A stretch of 64,000 nt of DNA from positions 1 to 64,000 of the forward strand of contig NZ_NEVK01000001.1 in the NCBI RefSeq assembly GCF_002261265.1, read 5' to 3'. This DNA comes from Bordetella genomosp. 7. GTDB taxonomy: Bacteria; Pseudomonadota; Gammaproteobacteria; Burkholderiales; Burkholderiaceae_B. The notes under the pieces are model-generated. The model was not told the DNA's origin. It saw only the letters and a list, made by a program, of their open reading frames with translations, and did no database searches. Made by a program: the position numbers and the translations under genes. The first letter of the stretch is position 1, and every line of letters begins with the position of its first letter. Positions 15,610 to 25,509 of this stretch are shown here, piece after piece.

Positions 15610-17076
15610 ATGACCTCAGCGGCCTTCGATCTCGTCCTGCGCAATGCCGTCCTGGCGACGGCCAGCGACACATACCGGGCTGACCTGGGGGTGCGGCATG
15701 GCCGTATTGCCCAGATCGGCCTGGATCTGCCGGCGGGCCGCCAGGAAATCGACGTCGGGGGGCGCGTGGTCACGCCCGGGGGCATCGATGCCCACTGCCA
15801 CCTGGACCAGCCCATGGCTCCCCCGGTGCGGCTGGCCGACGATTTTCTTACCGGCACCCGTTCGGCAGCGTGCGGCGGCACAACCACGATCATTCCCTTC
15901 GCGGCACAGCAGAAGGGCGCAACCCTGCAAGCAGCCATTGACGACTACCATCGGCGCGCGCACGGCAAGGCATGCGTCGACTACGGCTTTCACCTCATCC
16001 TTACAGACCCGACGCCGGCGGTGCTGGACGACGAGCTGCCCCGACTGATCGCAGCCGGATATACCTCGTTCAAGCTATACATGACGTACGAGAGCCTCAG
16101 GCTCTCCGACCGCCAGATCCTGGATGTGCTCGACGCGGTGCGGCGCCACGGCGGCATGCCCATGATTCATGCCGAGAATGCCGACTGCATTGCGTGGCTG
16201 ACCGAGCGGCTGGAAGCGGCTGGCCGCCTGGCGCCGCGCTTTCACGGCTGGTCGCGGCCGGCGCTGGTCGAGCGCGAAGGCGCGCACCGCGCCATTGCGA
16301 TGGCCGAACTGGTGGACGTGCCTGTGCTGCTGGTGCACATATCGGGCGGCCAGGCGGTAGACCAGATCCGCGAAGCCCGCGCCGCCGGCCTGAACATCAA
16401 TGCTGAAACCTGCCCGCAGTACCTGTTCCTGACAGCCGAAGACCTGGGCATCGACGACAGTTATCACGGCGCGCGCTGTGTATGCAGCCCGCCACCCCGC
16501 GACGCCGCTTCGCAACAGCAGATATGGCAGGGGCTGGCCGACGGCCTGTTCCAGGTGTTCTCGTCCGACCACTCGCCGTTCAACCTTCACGGCGAAGACG
16601 GCAAGACGCCGGGGGGCGCAGAAGTCGCCTTCCGTCATATTCCCAACGGCATCCCCGGCATCGAAACTCGGATGCCGCTGTTGTATTCCGAAGGCGTGCT
16701 GGGCGGTCGCATCAGCCTGAACAAATTCGTCGAGCTGACAAGCACCGGCCCTGCGCGCGCGTACGGGCTGTATCCGCGCAAGGGAACACTGGCAGTCGGC
16801 GCCGACGCCGACCTGGTTGTGTGGGACGAGCGCGACTTCGTGCTCGACAACGCGCACCTGCATCACGCCGTCGACTACACCCCTTATGCCGGCCGGCGCC
16901 TGCGCGCCTGGCCGGGCCTGACGCTCTTGCGCGGGCAGGTCGTCTGGGACGGCCAAACCTTTACCGGTACGCCGGGCGGCGGCCAGTTCCTGCCGCGCGG
17001 CCTGCCTTCACTGTTTCCGATAGGCGCCCGCGCGCCGGGCCACCGTACCTGGCTGCAGGCAGCGCTTGCATCCTGA
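15610..17076 (+). CDS. Dihydropyrimidinase/D-hydantoinase-family cyclic amidohydrolase
   Basis: About 488 residues from ATG 15610; ATG 15583 is an alternative with no better ribosome site. All binuclear-metal parts of the family are visible: His62 and His64 (HCHLD), the lysine that is normally carboxylated (Lys155 in SFKLYMTY), His187 (MIHAEN), His243 (LVHISGG) and Asp320 (SSDHSPF). It hydrolyses a cyclic amide such as dihydropyrimidine, hydantoin or a related ring to an open N-carbamoyl or amide acid, in the cytoplasm. It begins an operon with another amidohydrolase and an ABC importer. Actual substrate not resolved; allantoinase and phenylhydantoinase are family alternatives. Confidence 0.88.
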   Translation: MTSAAFDLVLRNAVLATASDTYRADLGVRHGRIAQIGLDLPAGRQEIDVGGRVVTPGGIDAHCHLDQPMAPPVRLADDFLTGTRSAACGGTTTIIPFAAQQKGATLQAAIDDYHRRAHGKACVDYGFHLILTDPTPAVLDDELPRLIAAGYTSFKLYMTYESLRLSDRQILDVLDAVRRHGGMPMIHAENADCIAWLTERLEAAGRLAPRFHGWSRPALVEREGAHRAIAMAELVDVPVLLVHISGGQAVDQIREARAAGLNINAETCPQYLFLTAEDLGIDDSYHGARCVCSPPPRDAASQQQIWQGLADGLFQVFSSDHSPFNLHGEDGKTPGGAEVAFRHIPNGIPGIETRMPLLYSEGVLGGRISLNKFVELTSTGPARAYGLYPRKGTLAVGADADLVVWDERDFVLDNAHLHHAVDYTPYAGRRLRAWPGLTLLRGQVVWDGQTFTGTPGGGQFLPRGLPSLFPIGARAPGHRTWLQAALAS

Positions 17077-17092
17077 ACCTGGAGTATTGAAC

Positions 17093-18535
17093 GTGACTGC
17101 CACCACCCTGATCCAGAATGCCGACACCGTCGTGGCCTGGGACGACTCCCGCCAGAGCCACGTCTATATGCGCAATACCGACGTTGCGTTCCGTGACGGC
17201 CAGATCGTCCATGTCGGCCCTGGCTATGCCGCCGGGCCCGACTGCGAAATGGTGGACGGACGCGGCATGATGGTCATGCCGGGCCTGGTCGACATCCACA
17301 GCCACCTGGTGCACGAGCCCATCAACAAAGGCTATACCGACGAAACCGGTTCGGCCGGGTTGTACAACTCCAACTTGTACGAGTACATGCCCACGATGGA
17401 GGGCGACGACGAGGCGGCGCCGCACCAGTTGACCCTGGCCTGTGCCGAACTGCTGATGTCGGGCGTGACGACGGTGGTCGATATGTCGGTCGCCCATGAG
17501 CAATGGATCGACATCCTGGCCAAGAGCGGCCTGCGCGCCTATGTGACGCCGATGTTCCGTTCGGCCCGCTGGTTTACGCGCAACGGCCACGTGGTGGAAT
17601 ACGAGTGGAACGAAAAGGCGGGGTACCAAGGCCTGGAACGCGCATTGCAGCTGATCGAGCTGGCGCAAAAGCACGAGTCGGGCCGGCTGGAAGGCATGCT
17701 GTGTCCCGCCCAGATCGACACCTGCACGGCCGACCTGTTGCGCGACAGCCATGCAGAAGCGCGCCGCCGCAAGATCGGCTGGCAGACGCATGCGGCGCAA
17801 TCGCTGCCGGAGTTCCACGAAATCACCCGCCGCCATGGGCTGACGCCGGTGCAGTGGCTGCACAGCCTGGGGGTGCTCGATCCCGCCAGCATCGTCGGCC
17901 ACGGCATTTTCGTCGATGACCATCCCAACACCCATTGGAGCACGGCCACCGATCTGCCCATCCTGGCCGAAACGGGCGCCAGCGTCGCGCATTGCCCCAC
18001 CGTATTCATGCGCCGCGGCATGGCATTGCGCGATTTCGGCCGCTACCGCCGCGCCGGCATCAACCTGGGTATCGGCACCGATACTTACCCGCACAACATG
18101 ATCGAAGAAATGCGCCATGTGGGATACCTGGCGCGCCTGATGGCCCAGACCCCCCGCGCCACTACGACGGGCGACGTATTCCATGCCGCCACCGTCGGCG
18201 GCGCGCAGGCGCTGGGCCGTACCGACATCGGCCGCATTGCGGTCGGGGCCCGCGCCGACATCGTGATGGTCGACATGACGCACCATCTGATGCGTCCGTC
18301 GCGCGACCCGGTGCGCAGCCTGGTGTATGCGGCGGCCGACCGTGCCGTGCATACCGTCTACATCGATGGACGGCGGGTGGTGCACAAAGGCGAAGTCGAC
18401 TCGCTGGACTACCGCAATGCCGCCGCCGAAGTGGACGAGGCCCAGCGCCGCGCCGAGGCGCTGGTGCCCGAGCGCGATCTGGTCGCCGGCCGCACCGCAC
18501 AAGAAATGTCGCCACTGTCGTTCGACGTGGTCTGA
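17093..18535 (+). CDS. Amidohydrolase of the TRZ/ATZ-SAH deaminase-like family
   Basis: 480 residues from GTG 17093, with CTGGAG upstream. It is an amidohydrolase-superfamily protein with a split composite domain at both ends and a barrel in between. Metal-site features are PGLVDIHSHLVHEP (His69, His71), QTHAAQS and VGHGIFVDD in the middle, AHCPTVFMRRGMAL, and GTDTYPHNMIEEM with the last Asp ligand. This is the layout of chlorohydrolase/guanine deaminase/S-adenosylhomocysteine deaminase-type enzymes that remove an amino or halide group from a ring. It lies 16 bases after the dihydropyrimidinase-like gene, which suggests deamination followed by ring opening of an N-heterocycle. Which heterocycle is not known. 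Confidence 0.85.
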   Translation: MTATTLIQNADTVVAWDDSRQSHVYMRNTDVAFRDGQIVHVGPGYAAGPDCEMVDGRGMMVMPGLVDIHSHLVHEPINKGYTDETGSAGLYNSNLYEYMPTMEGDDEAAPHQLTLACAELLMSGVTTVVDMSVAHEQWIDILAKSGLRAYVTPMFRSARWFTRNGHVVEYEWNEKAGYQGLERALQLIELAQKHESGRLEGMLCPAQIDTCTADLLRDSHAEARRRKIGWQTHAAQSLPEFHEITRRHGLTPVQWLHSLGVLDPASIVGHGIFVDDHPNTHWSTATDLPILAETGASVAHCPTVFMRRGMALRDFGRYRRAGINLGIGTDTYPHNMIEEMRHVGYLARLMAQTPRATTTGDVFHAATVGGAQALGRTDIGRIAVGARADIVMVDMTHHLMRPSRDPVRSLVYAAADRAVHTVYIDGRRVVHKGEVDSLDYRNAAAEVDEAQRRAEALVPERDLVAGRTAQEMSPLSFDVV

Positions 18536-18599
18536 ACCATCCACGCCCAGCAACCAAACGCGGCCGGCGGGCGCCGGCCCCAATAAAGGGGAATCCACC

Positions 18600-20189
18600 A
18601 TGAAATTGCAGCAATCCACCAAATCCTGGCTGGTTCGCGCCAGCCTGGCCGCCACGCTGGCGGCCGCTGCCAGCACGCCGGCGCTGGCGGACAAGCTCAC
18701 CGTCGTCATGGCGAGCAAACTGTCGGTGCTCGATCCTGTCCTGACCGCGTCGCACCAGACGCGCAATCATGCATACATGATCTATGACACGCTGCTGGCC
18801 ACCGATGCCGACAACAAGGTTCGTCCGCAGATGGCCGACAAATGGGAGATCTCGCCCGACGGCAAGACCTACACCTTTACGCTGCGCGAAGGGTTGAAGT
18901 GGCACGACGGCGCGCCGGTCAAGGCAGAGGACTGTGTCGCGTCCATCAAGCGCTGGGCCCAGCAAGACAAGATGGGGCGCCAGTTGATGCCGCTGGTCGA
19001 ATCGATGAACGTGATCGACGACCGGACGTTCAACATCGTGCTGACGCAGCCGGCCGACGTGCTGGCCGCGCTGGCCAAGCCCAGCGGACTGCCGAGCTTC
19101 ATCATGCCCAAGCGCGTGGCCGAAACACCCGCCGCGCAGGCTATCACCGACTACACCGGGTCGGGCCCGTTCAAGTTCGTGCAGGCCGAGTTCCAGCCGG
19201 GCGTCAAGACGGTGTACGAAAAGAACACCGACTATGTGCCGCGCAACGAGCCGCCCAGCGCCACGGCCGGCGGCAAGGTGGTCAAGGTGGATCGCGTGGA
19301 ATGGCTGACCCTGCCCGACCCGATGACGGCGGTCAACGCCCTGCTGGAAGGCGAGGTCGACTATCTGGAAACCGTGCCCTTTGACCTGACGCCCCTGGTG
19401 CAGAGCGCGCCCGATGTCGAACTGCGCGTGCTGGACAAAATGGGCTACCAGCCGATGTACCGCTTCAATCAGACCCAGAAGCCGTTCGACAACAAACTGG
19501 TCCGCCAGGCCGCCATGTACGCCATCGGCCAGGACGATATCCTGAAGGCGCAGGTGGGCGATCCCACCTATTACAAAGCCTGCGGCGCCGTGTTCGGCTG
19601 CGGGCTGCCCTATGCCAGCGACATTCGCGCCGACATGATCGTTCCGTCGAACATCGAGAAGGCCAAGGCCCTGCTCAAGGAAGCGAACTACGACAATTCT
19701 CCCGTGGTCGTGCTGCACGCCACCGACATCGCCATGGCTTCGGCCATGCCCGTGGTCATCGCCCAGCAACTGCGGCAGGCGGGCTTCAATGTGCAGCTGC
19801 AGGCCATGGATTTCATGACCATGCTGTCGCGCCGCGCCAACCGCGACGTGCCGGCCAAGGGCGGCTGGAGCATCTTTGTGACGACCTGGCACATGTCCGA
19901 GATTCTGGATCCGCTGCGCAACTACGGCGTGTCGGCCAATGGCGAGAAAGCCTGGTTCGGCTGGGCCGACGTGCCCGAGGTCGAAGCGCTGCGCGGAAAG
20001 TTCCTGGTTGCCACCACCGACCAAGAGCGCAAGCAGATCGCCGACAAGCTGCAGGACGTCATGCTGGATGAGGGCGTGGCCATTCCGCTGGGCCAGATCC
20101 AGACCGCGGCTGCGTACAGCAAAAAGTTGACCGGGGTGCTGGAATCGCCGGCCCCGATCTTCTGGAACATCGCCAAGTCTGGAAAGTAA
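18600..20189 (+). CDS. ABC transporter substrate-binding protein (peptide/nickel, DppA/SBP_bac_5 type)
   Basis: 529 residues with a signal peptide (about 1-30, ending TPALA). It then shows the SBP_bac_5 pattern: KLTVVMASKLSVLDPVLTA, the KWEISPDGKTYTFTLREGLKWHDG block near residue 90, and DKMGYQPMYRFNQTQKPFDN. It binds a solute in the periplasm for the two permeases and dual ATPase that follow in the same operon. A GGGGAA ribosome site precedes it. Relatives bind peptides, nickel, glutathione or opines. Because it follows two amidohydrolases, the ligand may be the cyclic amide or its precursor; that is inference. Confidence 0.92.
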   Translation: MKLQQSTKSWLVRASLAATLAAAASTPALADKLTVVMASKLSVLDPVLTASHQTRNHAYMIYDTLLATDADNKVRPQMADKWEISPDGKTYTFTLREGLKWHDGAPVKAEDCVASIKRWAQQDKMGRQLMPLVESMNVIDDRTFNIVLTQPADVLAALAKPSGLPSFIMPKRVAETPAAQAITDYTGSGPFKFVQAEFQPGVKTVYEKNTDYVPRNEPPSATAGGKVVKVDRVEWLTLPDPMTAVNALLEGEVDYLETVPFDLTPLVQSAPDVELRVLDKMGYQPMYRFNQTQKPFDNKLVRQAAMYAIGQDDILKAQVGDPTYYKACGAVFGCGLPYASDIRADMIVPSNIEKAKALLKEANYDNSPVVVLHATDIAMASAMPVVIAQQLRQAGFNVQLQAMDFMTMLSRRANRDVPAKGGWSIFVTTWHMSEILDPLRNYGVSANGEKAWFGWADVPEVEALRGKFLVATTDQERKQIADKLQDVMLDEGVAIPLGQIQTAAAYSKKLTGVLESPAPIFWNIAKSGK

Positions 20190-20193
20190 GCGC

Positions 20194-21135
20194 ATGCTGG
20201 TTTATCTGATCAAGCGGGTGCTGGCGACGGTACCCGTGGTGCTGACCGTGGCAGTGCTGGTGTTCGGCCTGCTGCGCCTCAGCCCGGGCGATCCCGCGCT
20301 GATTCTGGCGGGCGACTCGGCCACGGAAGCGCAATTGCAGGAGCTGCGCCAGCACATGGGGCTGGACCGCCCCATTACGGCCCAATTCGGCATCTGGGCC
20401 ACGCAGGTGCTGCGCGGCGACCTGGGCGTGTCGCTGCATTCGGGAACATCGGTAACGTCGATGATCAGCAGCCGTATCGGTCCGTCGCTGGCGCTGGCCC
20501 TGTGCACCATCGTGTTCTCCACGCTGGTGGCCGTGCCGCTGGGCGCCTATGCGGCCTGGCGGCGGGGCAGCCGCATCGACAGGGCCATCATGGCGCTGTC
20601 GGTCGTGGGCTTCTCGGTGCCGGTCTTTGTGACCGGGTACGCCTTGATCCTGCTGTTCGCCATGCAGTGGGGGTGGCTGCCGGTGCAGGGCTACAAGCCC
20701 CTGTCGGCCGGAGTGTTCGAGTTCGCCCGGCATCTGGCCTTGCCTACGCTGGCGCTCAGCACGGGTTTCATTGCGCTGATCGCGCGGATCGCCCGCAGCA
20801 GCATCCTGGAAACCATGAATGAAGACTACATCCGCACGGCACGCGCCAAGGGCATCACGGAAGGCACGGTGCTGATTTCGCACGCGCTGCGCAACGCCGC
20901 CGTGCCCATCATCACCATTATCGGGATCAGCGTGGCGCTGCTGATCAGCGGCGTCGTGGTGACAGAATCCGTCTTCAACTTGCCGGGGCTGGGCCGCCTG
21001 GTCGTGGAATCCGTGCTTGCACGCGATTATCCGCTGATCCAGGGGCTGATCCTGCTGTTCTCCCTGCTGTATATCGGCATCAACCTGACGATCGACCTGC
21101 TGTATTCGGTGTTCGATCCACGCATCCGCTACTGA
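20194..21135 (+). CDS. ABC transporter permease (DppB type)
   Basis: 313 residues, six predicted membrane helices. The DppB/OppB N terminus is clear (MLVYLIKRVLATVPVVLTVAV, then LLRLSPGDPA). The permease EAA loop that docks the ATPase is visible at ARAKGITEGTVLISHALRNA, near residue 220. It starts four bases after the binding-protein stop. It forms one half of the inner-membrane channel with the next gene's product. It belongs to the same importer as the binding protein and the ATPase; substrate identity depends on the binding protein. Confidence 0.93.
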   Translation: MLVYLIKRVLATVPVVLTVAVLVFGLLRLSPGDPALILAGDSATEAQLQELRQHMGLDRPITAQFGIWATQVLRGDLGVSLHSGTSVTSMISSRIGPSLALALCTIVFSTLVAVPLGAYAAWRRGSRIDRAIMALSVVGFSVPVFVTGYALILLFAMQWGWLPVQGYKPLSAGVFEFARHLALPTLALSTGFIALIARIARSSILETMNEDYIRTARAKGITEGTVLISHALRNAAVPIITIIGISVALLISGVVVTESVFNLPGLGRLVVESVLARDYPLIQGLILLFSLLYIGINLTIDLLYSVFDPRIRY

Positions 21136-21142
21136 GGCTCGC

Positions 21143-22030
21143 ATGACCACCACCGCTCAACCCGCCGTTCTGCCGGCGGCCGCGGCCGGCTCCGGCCGCT
21201 TGCTGGCCTTGCGCCGCGCATTGCGCTCCGGTCCGGTGCTGTTTGCCACGCTCTTTCTGGGCCTGATCATCCTGACGGCAATGGCAGCCAATCATCTGGG
21301 GCTGGCCGACCCCATGGCAATCAACCCGGTCGAACGCCTCAAGGGGTTTTCCGCCGCGCACTGGTTCGGAACCGACTCGTATGGCCGCGACCTGCTGTCG
21401 CGCGTCATTCATGGGGCCCGGGTATCGCTGCTGATCGGCGCGGGCACCGTGTTCGCGGCCGTGTTGCCCGGCCTGTTGCTGGGCGTGATAGCCGGATACT
21501 TTCGCTATGCCGACATGGTGATCATGCGTGTGATGGACGGCATCATGTCGGTGCCCGGCATCCTGCTCGCCATTGCCCTGGTGGCCGTCACCGGCGCCAA
21601 CATGCTGACGGTGCTGATCGCCATCGCGGTGCCCGAGTTCCCCCGCGTGGTCAGGCTGGTGCGCGGTCTGGTGCTGGGCCTGCGCGGCGAGCCGTATGTC
21701 GAGGCCGCCGTGTCGCTGGGCACGCCCACGCCGCGCCTGATGCTGCGGCACCTGTTGCCCAATACCGTGGCACCGCTCATCGTGCAGGGCACCTTCATCT
21801 TTGCCTCGGCCATCCTGGCCGAAGCCATCATGAGCTTTCTGGGCGTGGGCATGCCGCCCGAGATTCCCTCGTGGGGCAACGTCATCGCCGAAGGGCGCAT
21901 GTATTTCCGCATGAAGCCCGAGCTCATCCTTGTGCCGGGATTCTTCCTGGCGCTGACCGTACTCAGTGTGAACCTGTTGGGTGACGCCTTGCGTGACGCC
22001 CTGGACCCCAAGATGGCCCGCCGTGTCTAA
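21143..22030 (+). CDS. ABC transporter permease (DppC type)
   Basis: 295 residues. The DppC/OppC pattern is seen: a cytosolic Ala-rich N terminus, one early membrane helix near 35-52, then HWFGTDSYGRDLLSRVIHGARVSL. Five more helices and the EAA-type loop EAAVSLGTPTPRLMLRHLLPN follow, then FLGVGMPPEIPSWGN. It pairs with the DppB-type permease seven bases upstream. Its 3' end overlaps the ATPase start (GTG at 22023), so translation is coupled. Confidence 0.93.
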   Translation: MTTTAQPAVLPAAAAGSGRLLALRRALRSGPVLFATLFLGLIILTAMAANHLGLADPMAINPVERLKGFSAAHWFGTDSYGRDLLSRVIHGARVSLLIGAGTVFAAVLPGLLLGVIAGYFRYADMVIMRVMDGIMSVPGILLAIALVAVTGANMLTVLIAIAVPEFPRVVRLVRGLVLGLRGEPYVEAAVSLGTPTPRLMLRHLLPNTVAPLIVQGTFIFASAILAEAIMSFLGVGMPPEIPSWGNVIAEGRMYFRMKPELILVPGFFLALTVLSVNLLGDALRDALDPKMARRV

Positions 22031-23702
22031 TATCCCTGATCTTCCTGTTCTAAGCATCCGCAACCTGGGCGTGCGGCTGACCGGCGGCACCCAGCAGGTT
22101 GTGCAGGATGTCAGTTTCGACATCCATGCCGGCCAGACGCTGTGCGTCGTCGGCGAGTCTGGCTCCGGCAAGTCCGTGACCTCGTTCGCCGTCATGGGCC
22201 TGCTGTCGCCTGATGCGCTGCAGCCCTGTGCCGGCCAGATCCTGCTCGAAGGCGAAGACGTGCTCAAGGCCTCGCCCGAACGGCTGCGCGCGCTGCGGGC
22301 CACGCGCATGTCCATGGTGTTCCAGGAACCCATGACGGCGCTCAACCCGGTGCGCACCGTGGGCTGGCAGATCGACGAAGTGCTGCGCACGCATAGCACG
22401 CTGCCGGCCGCCGAGCGCAAGCGTCGCATTCTGGCCATGCTCGAATCGGTGCACCTGCCCGACGTGGCGCGCATCTATGATTCGTACCCGCACCAGTTGT
22501 CGGGCGGCCAGCGGCAGCGCATCGTGATTTGCATGGCGCTCATCCTGCAGCCACGCCTGTTGATCGCAGACGAACCCACCACCGCGCTGGATGTCACCAC
22601 CCAGAAGCAGATTCTTGCGCTTATCCGCGAACTGCAGCAGGTGCACCAGACCGCGGTGCTGTTCATTACCCACGACTTCGGAGTGGTGGCCGAAATCGCT
22701 GATCGCATCGCGGTCATGAATCGTGGCCGCATTGTAGAAGTCGGCAGCCGGGACGATATCCTGGCCCGCCCGCGCGACGCCTATACGCGCATGCTGGTGG
22801 CATCGGTGCCGAGCCTGACACCCCGGGCGCGGTCTGCAATCGACGGCAAGGCTATCCTGCAAGTCGACAAGCTGGGCAAGACTTACGCGGAGCGTTCGCT
22901 GTTCAAGCCGTCGCGCCAGGTGCATGCCGCCGATGACGTCAGCTTTACGCTGCGCAAGAAAGAGATCGTGGGAATCGTGGGCGAATCCGGGTCGGGCAAA
23001 TCAACCGTGGCGCGATGCATCGCCCGCCTGATCGACCCCAGCACGGGCACCATCCAGCTGGACGGCCATGATATCGCCACGGCGACGCGGCGGGCGTTCC
23101 GGCTCATGCGGCAGAAGATCCAGGTAGTGTTCCAGGATCCGTACCGCTCGCTCAACGCGCGCATCCGCGTCGGCGAATCGATTATCGAGGGCATGCTGAA
23201 CTATGGCGTGACGCGTCAGCGGGCCAGGCAGCGCGCTATCGAGCTGCTGGAACTCGTGGGGCTGCCCGCCGACGCCATGGACCGGTATCCGCACCAGTTT
23301 TCGGGCGGGCAGCGGCAGCGCATCTGCATTGCCCGCGCGCTCGCCTTGAACCCTGAAGTGCTGATCGCCGACGAGGCGGTGTCGGCGCTGGACGTGTCGG
23401 TGCAGGCACAGGTGCTGGAACTGATCGAGGACGTGCGCCAGCGCACCGAAACGGCTGTGCTGTTCATCACGCACGACCTGCGCGTGGCCGCGCAGATCTG
23501 CGACACCATCGTGGTCATGAAGAAGGGCCGTATCGTAGAAGCGGGCCAGGCCGAGCAGGTGTTGACCACGCCCCGCCACGAGTACACGCGCCAGCTGATT
23601 GACGCCGCGCCCGGACGGCACTGGGACTTCAAGAACTTTCGTCCGCTCGAGCAACTGCGCGATGGCGCGCCGCCGCCGGCCATGGCGGCCGTGGCGCACT
23701 AG
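22023..23702 (+). CDS. Dual ATP-binding ABC protein (DppD-DppF fusion type)
   Basis: About 559 residues from GTG 22023, overlapping the permease stop. It holds two complete ATPase units in one chain. Each has a Walker A GESGSGKS (near residues 47 and 320), a signature (QLSGGQRQR, then QFSGGQRQR), a Walker B with Asp-Glu (LLIADEPT, then VLIADEAV) and an H-loop histidine (FITHDFG, then FITHDLR). So one polypeptide supplies both nucleotide-binding sites for the two permeases. ADEAVSALD in the second half replaces the usual ADEPTSALD, a common variant. It completes a five-gene uptake and hydrolysis operon. Confidence 0.93.
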   Translation: MSNIPDLPVLSIRNLGVRLTGGTQQVVQDVSFDIHAGQTLCVVGESGSGKSVTSFAVMGLLSPDALQPCAGQILLEGEDVLKASPERLRALRATRMSMVFQEPMTALNPVRTVGWQIDEVLRTHSTLPAAERKRRILAMLESVHLPDVARIYDSYPHQLSGGQRQRIVICMALILQPRLLIADEPTTALDVTTQKQILALIRELQQVHQTAVLFITHDFGVVAEIADRIAVMNRGRIVEVGSRDDILARPRDAYTRMLVASVPSLTPRARSAIDGKAILQVDKLGKTYAERSLFKPSRQVHAADDVSFTLRKKEIVGIVGESGSGKSTVARCIARLIDPSTGTIQLDGHDIATATRRAFRLMRQKIQVVFQDPYRSLNARIRVGESIIEGMLNYGVTRQRARQRAIELLELVGLPADAMDRYPHQFSGGQRQRICIARALALNPEVLIADEAVSALDVSVQAQVLELIEDVRQRTETAVLFITHDLRVAAQICDTIVVMKKGRIVEAGQAEQVLTTPRHEYTRQLIDAAPGRHWDFKNFRPLEQLRDGAPPPAMAAVAH

Positions 23703-23718
23703 CGCCGCCGGCGACGCT

Positions 23719-23744
23719 GCCCGTGCATGGGGACATGCGCGGGC
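23719..23744 (+). terminator. Hairpin after the ABC operon
   Basis: GCCCGTGCATG and CATGCGCGGGC pair at ten of eleven positions around a four-base GGGA loop, starting 16 bases after the ATPase stop. No T-run follows, so efficiency as an intrinsic terminator is doubtful. It lies between the end of the ABC operon and the convergent LysR relic. Confidence 0.45.
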
Positions 23745-23768
23745 ACGGACCGCGCGCCTGGCCCGCAG

Positions 23769-24276
23769 CTACGACCGCGCGCCCGCCGCCGACGCGCCGG
23801 GAAACACATGGGGCGAGCCGGGCCATTGTCCGGTTGACGCCAGGTGGCAGACTTCATTGGCCACGAGCCGCTGCATCAGCTGAACCGGCCGCAGCCTGGC
23901 CTGTTCCACGGTCGTGACCATGGCCAACTCAACAGAGAGCCCGCCCGCCGCGATGGGCACGGCGATCAGCCGGCCGGCGGCGACTTCTTCGGCCACCGAC
24001 CCGACGGTAAGCACAATGCATCCCAGCCCGGCGGACGCCAGGCTGCTCAGCAGCCCGAGGCTGTTTGCCTCGAACGCCGGTATCAGCGGCCTGCCTGCTT
24101 CCGCGAAGGCGTTTTCGATCAGCCCGCGCAAATGCACATGCTGGTCGCGGCCGGGAAGGATCAGCGGCATCTCGACCAGGTCTTTCAGTGTTGCAGTCTT
24201 CATCCGCGACAGCGGGGAACCGGGGGCGCCCACTAGGTGCAGACGTTCCAGCAGCAGGGGCGTGACCACGGATAAC
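23769..24276 (-). pseudogene. LysR-family regulator relic: effector-binding C-terminal part only
   Basis: This frame encodes about 168 residues typical of the second half of a LysR effector-binding domain: LSVVTPLLLERLHLVGAPGS at its beginning, DLVEMPLILPGRD, and ASAGLGCIVLTVGSVAEEVAAGRL. The N-terminal helix-turn-helix and the first part of the domain are absent. Directly upstream at 24277 the stop codon of an MFS gene is reached, and the frame there continues as meaningless sequence inside that gene. A deletion appears to have joined the MFS gene to the middle of a LysR gene. No start codon or ribosome site suits the fragment, so it is very probably not functional as a regulator. Confidence 0.8.
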
Positions 24277-25494
24277 CTATGCTCGCCGCCCGCGCTCGCG
24301 GGGCAGCAGGGCCAGCACCAGCAATGAACAAGCGCCCGCGCACAGGAACGCGTAGTCATACCTCCCGTTTGTCGCCACGAACGCGGCGAACGCGGTGGGC
24401 GCGGCCATATTGCTCAGGTTGACCAGAATGCTGGAACCGGCCGACGTTTCCGAAATAAGGTGCGACGGAGAATGGCGGGCCACCTCGGCGATCTGCACGC
24501 CGTTCCAGCTGGCGGCCGAGCTTCCCGCCACGAAGGCAAGCAGGATGACGGACCACAGCGGCCATTCAGCGCTGGTAAAACCGAGCGTCGCGGTGGTGAT
24601 CGCCGACAGTGTGGCCGCGATCGAAAGGGCGGCAGTGGCCGAGCGCAGATAGTCCGACAGCCAGCCCAGCGCGATGCGCCCGATGACGCCGCCCGCCTGC
24701 ATCACGGCGAACACCATGCCCGCCAGGGCGAGTGAATAGCCAAGCCGGTCATACAGGAAAATGACCGTGAACGTGAACCAGCAACTTTGCGATACCGCGA
24801 AAAGCGCCCCTACCACCGACATCTTCATCAGGCTGCGGTTATGCGCCAGCGACGCCAGCGGCACGGCCAGCGTACGCCAGGACCGCAGCGTAGGCACGGG
24901 GAACCGGCGGCCGCGCGCCGGCGGAGTGATGTCGAGCCGGGCGCTGAGCCGCCATGTCAGCAGGGTGGGCACCACCACTGCCAGCGCACAGATGAAGAGC
25001 GCGACGCGCCAGCCCGCGAATACCACTAGGGCCGGCACCAGCAGGCCGGCGATCACGCCGCCCAAAGGCACGCCCGCCTGCTTGATCGAGAACATCAGGT
25101 TGCGCTTGCCCGGTGGGGAAAAGCGTTGCAGCACTTCGCTGCCGGCAGGGTTGGCCGCCCCGCCGCTCAGCCCCATCAGCAGGCATGCGGCCAGGGCTAT
25201 GCCAACGTAGGGCAGCAGCAGAAAGGCCATTGACGCGGCGCCCACCACCAATGTCAGCTGCAGCACCCGCATGCCGCCTATCTGCTTGAGCAGGGCCGAG
25301 CCCGCGATCAGCAGTACTAGGCCTCCCAGGGAATTGCTGGCGGTGAGATACCCCACCGAGCTGCCGCTCCAGCCGAATTCGGCGGACATCGCAGGGCCGA
25401 TGATGGGAATCAGCCGGTTCAGGAACGCCGAGATGGTCTGTAGAGTGAAGATTGCCGCCACGGGCATGAGCCAGGCGGGGGCTGCGCGATTCAT
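24277..25494 (-). CDS. Major facilitator superfamily transporter
   Basis: 405 residues with about twelve membrane helices. The first half has LNRLIPIIGPAMSAEF after helix 1 and the second half GRIALGWLSDYL, the usual MFS loop 8-9 (GR..G..SD). The family is clear but the substrate is not; relatives export drugs or import organic acids. Its upstream region (25510-25549) shares a motif with the upstream region of the MarR gene, so the two are probably co-regulated. Next to a phthalate degradation operon, uptake of an aromatic acid is a reasonable guess. The C terminus abuts a LysR relic, so the end could have been altered by a deletion. Confidence 0.87.
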   Translation of the reverse strand: MNRAAPAWLMPVAAIFTLQTISAFLNRLIPIIGPAMSAEFGWSGSSVGYLTASNSLGGLVLLIAGSALLKQIGGMRVLQLTLVVGAASMAFLLLPYVGIALAACLLMGLSGGAANPAGSEVLQRFSPPGKRNLMFSIKQAGVPLGGVIAGLLVPALVVFAGWRVALFICALAVVVPTLLTWRLSARLDITPPARGRRFPVPTLRSWRTLAVPLASLAHNRSLMKMSVVGALFAVSQSCWFTFTVIFLYDRLGYSLALAGMVFAVMQAGGVIGRIALGWLSDYLRSATAALSIAATLSAITTATLGFTSAEWPLWSVILLAFVAGSSAASWNGVQIAEVARHSPSHLISETSAGSSILVNLSNMAAPTAFAAFVATNGRYDYAFLCAGACSLLVLALLPRERGRRA

Positions 25495-25509
25495 CGGGCT
25501 ACATTGGTA

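Noticed and set aside
18162-20195. A 677-codon minus-strand frame opposite the ABC binding protein
   Set aside because: The plus strand encodes a clear signal-peptide binding protein with family motifs; the antisense frame has none.
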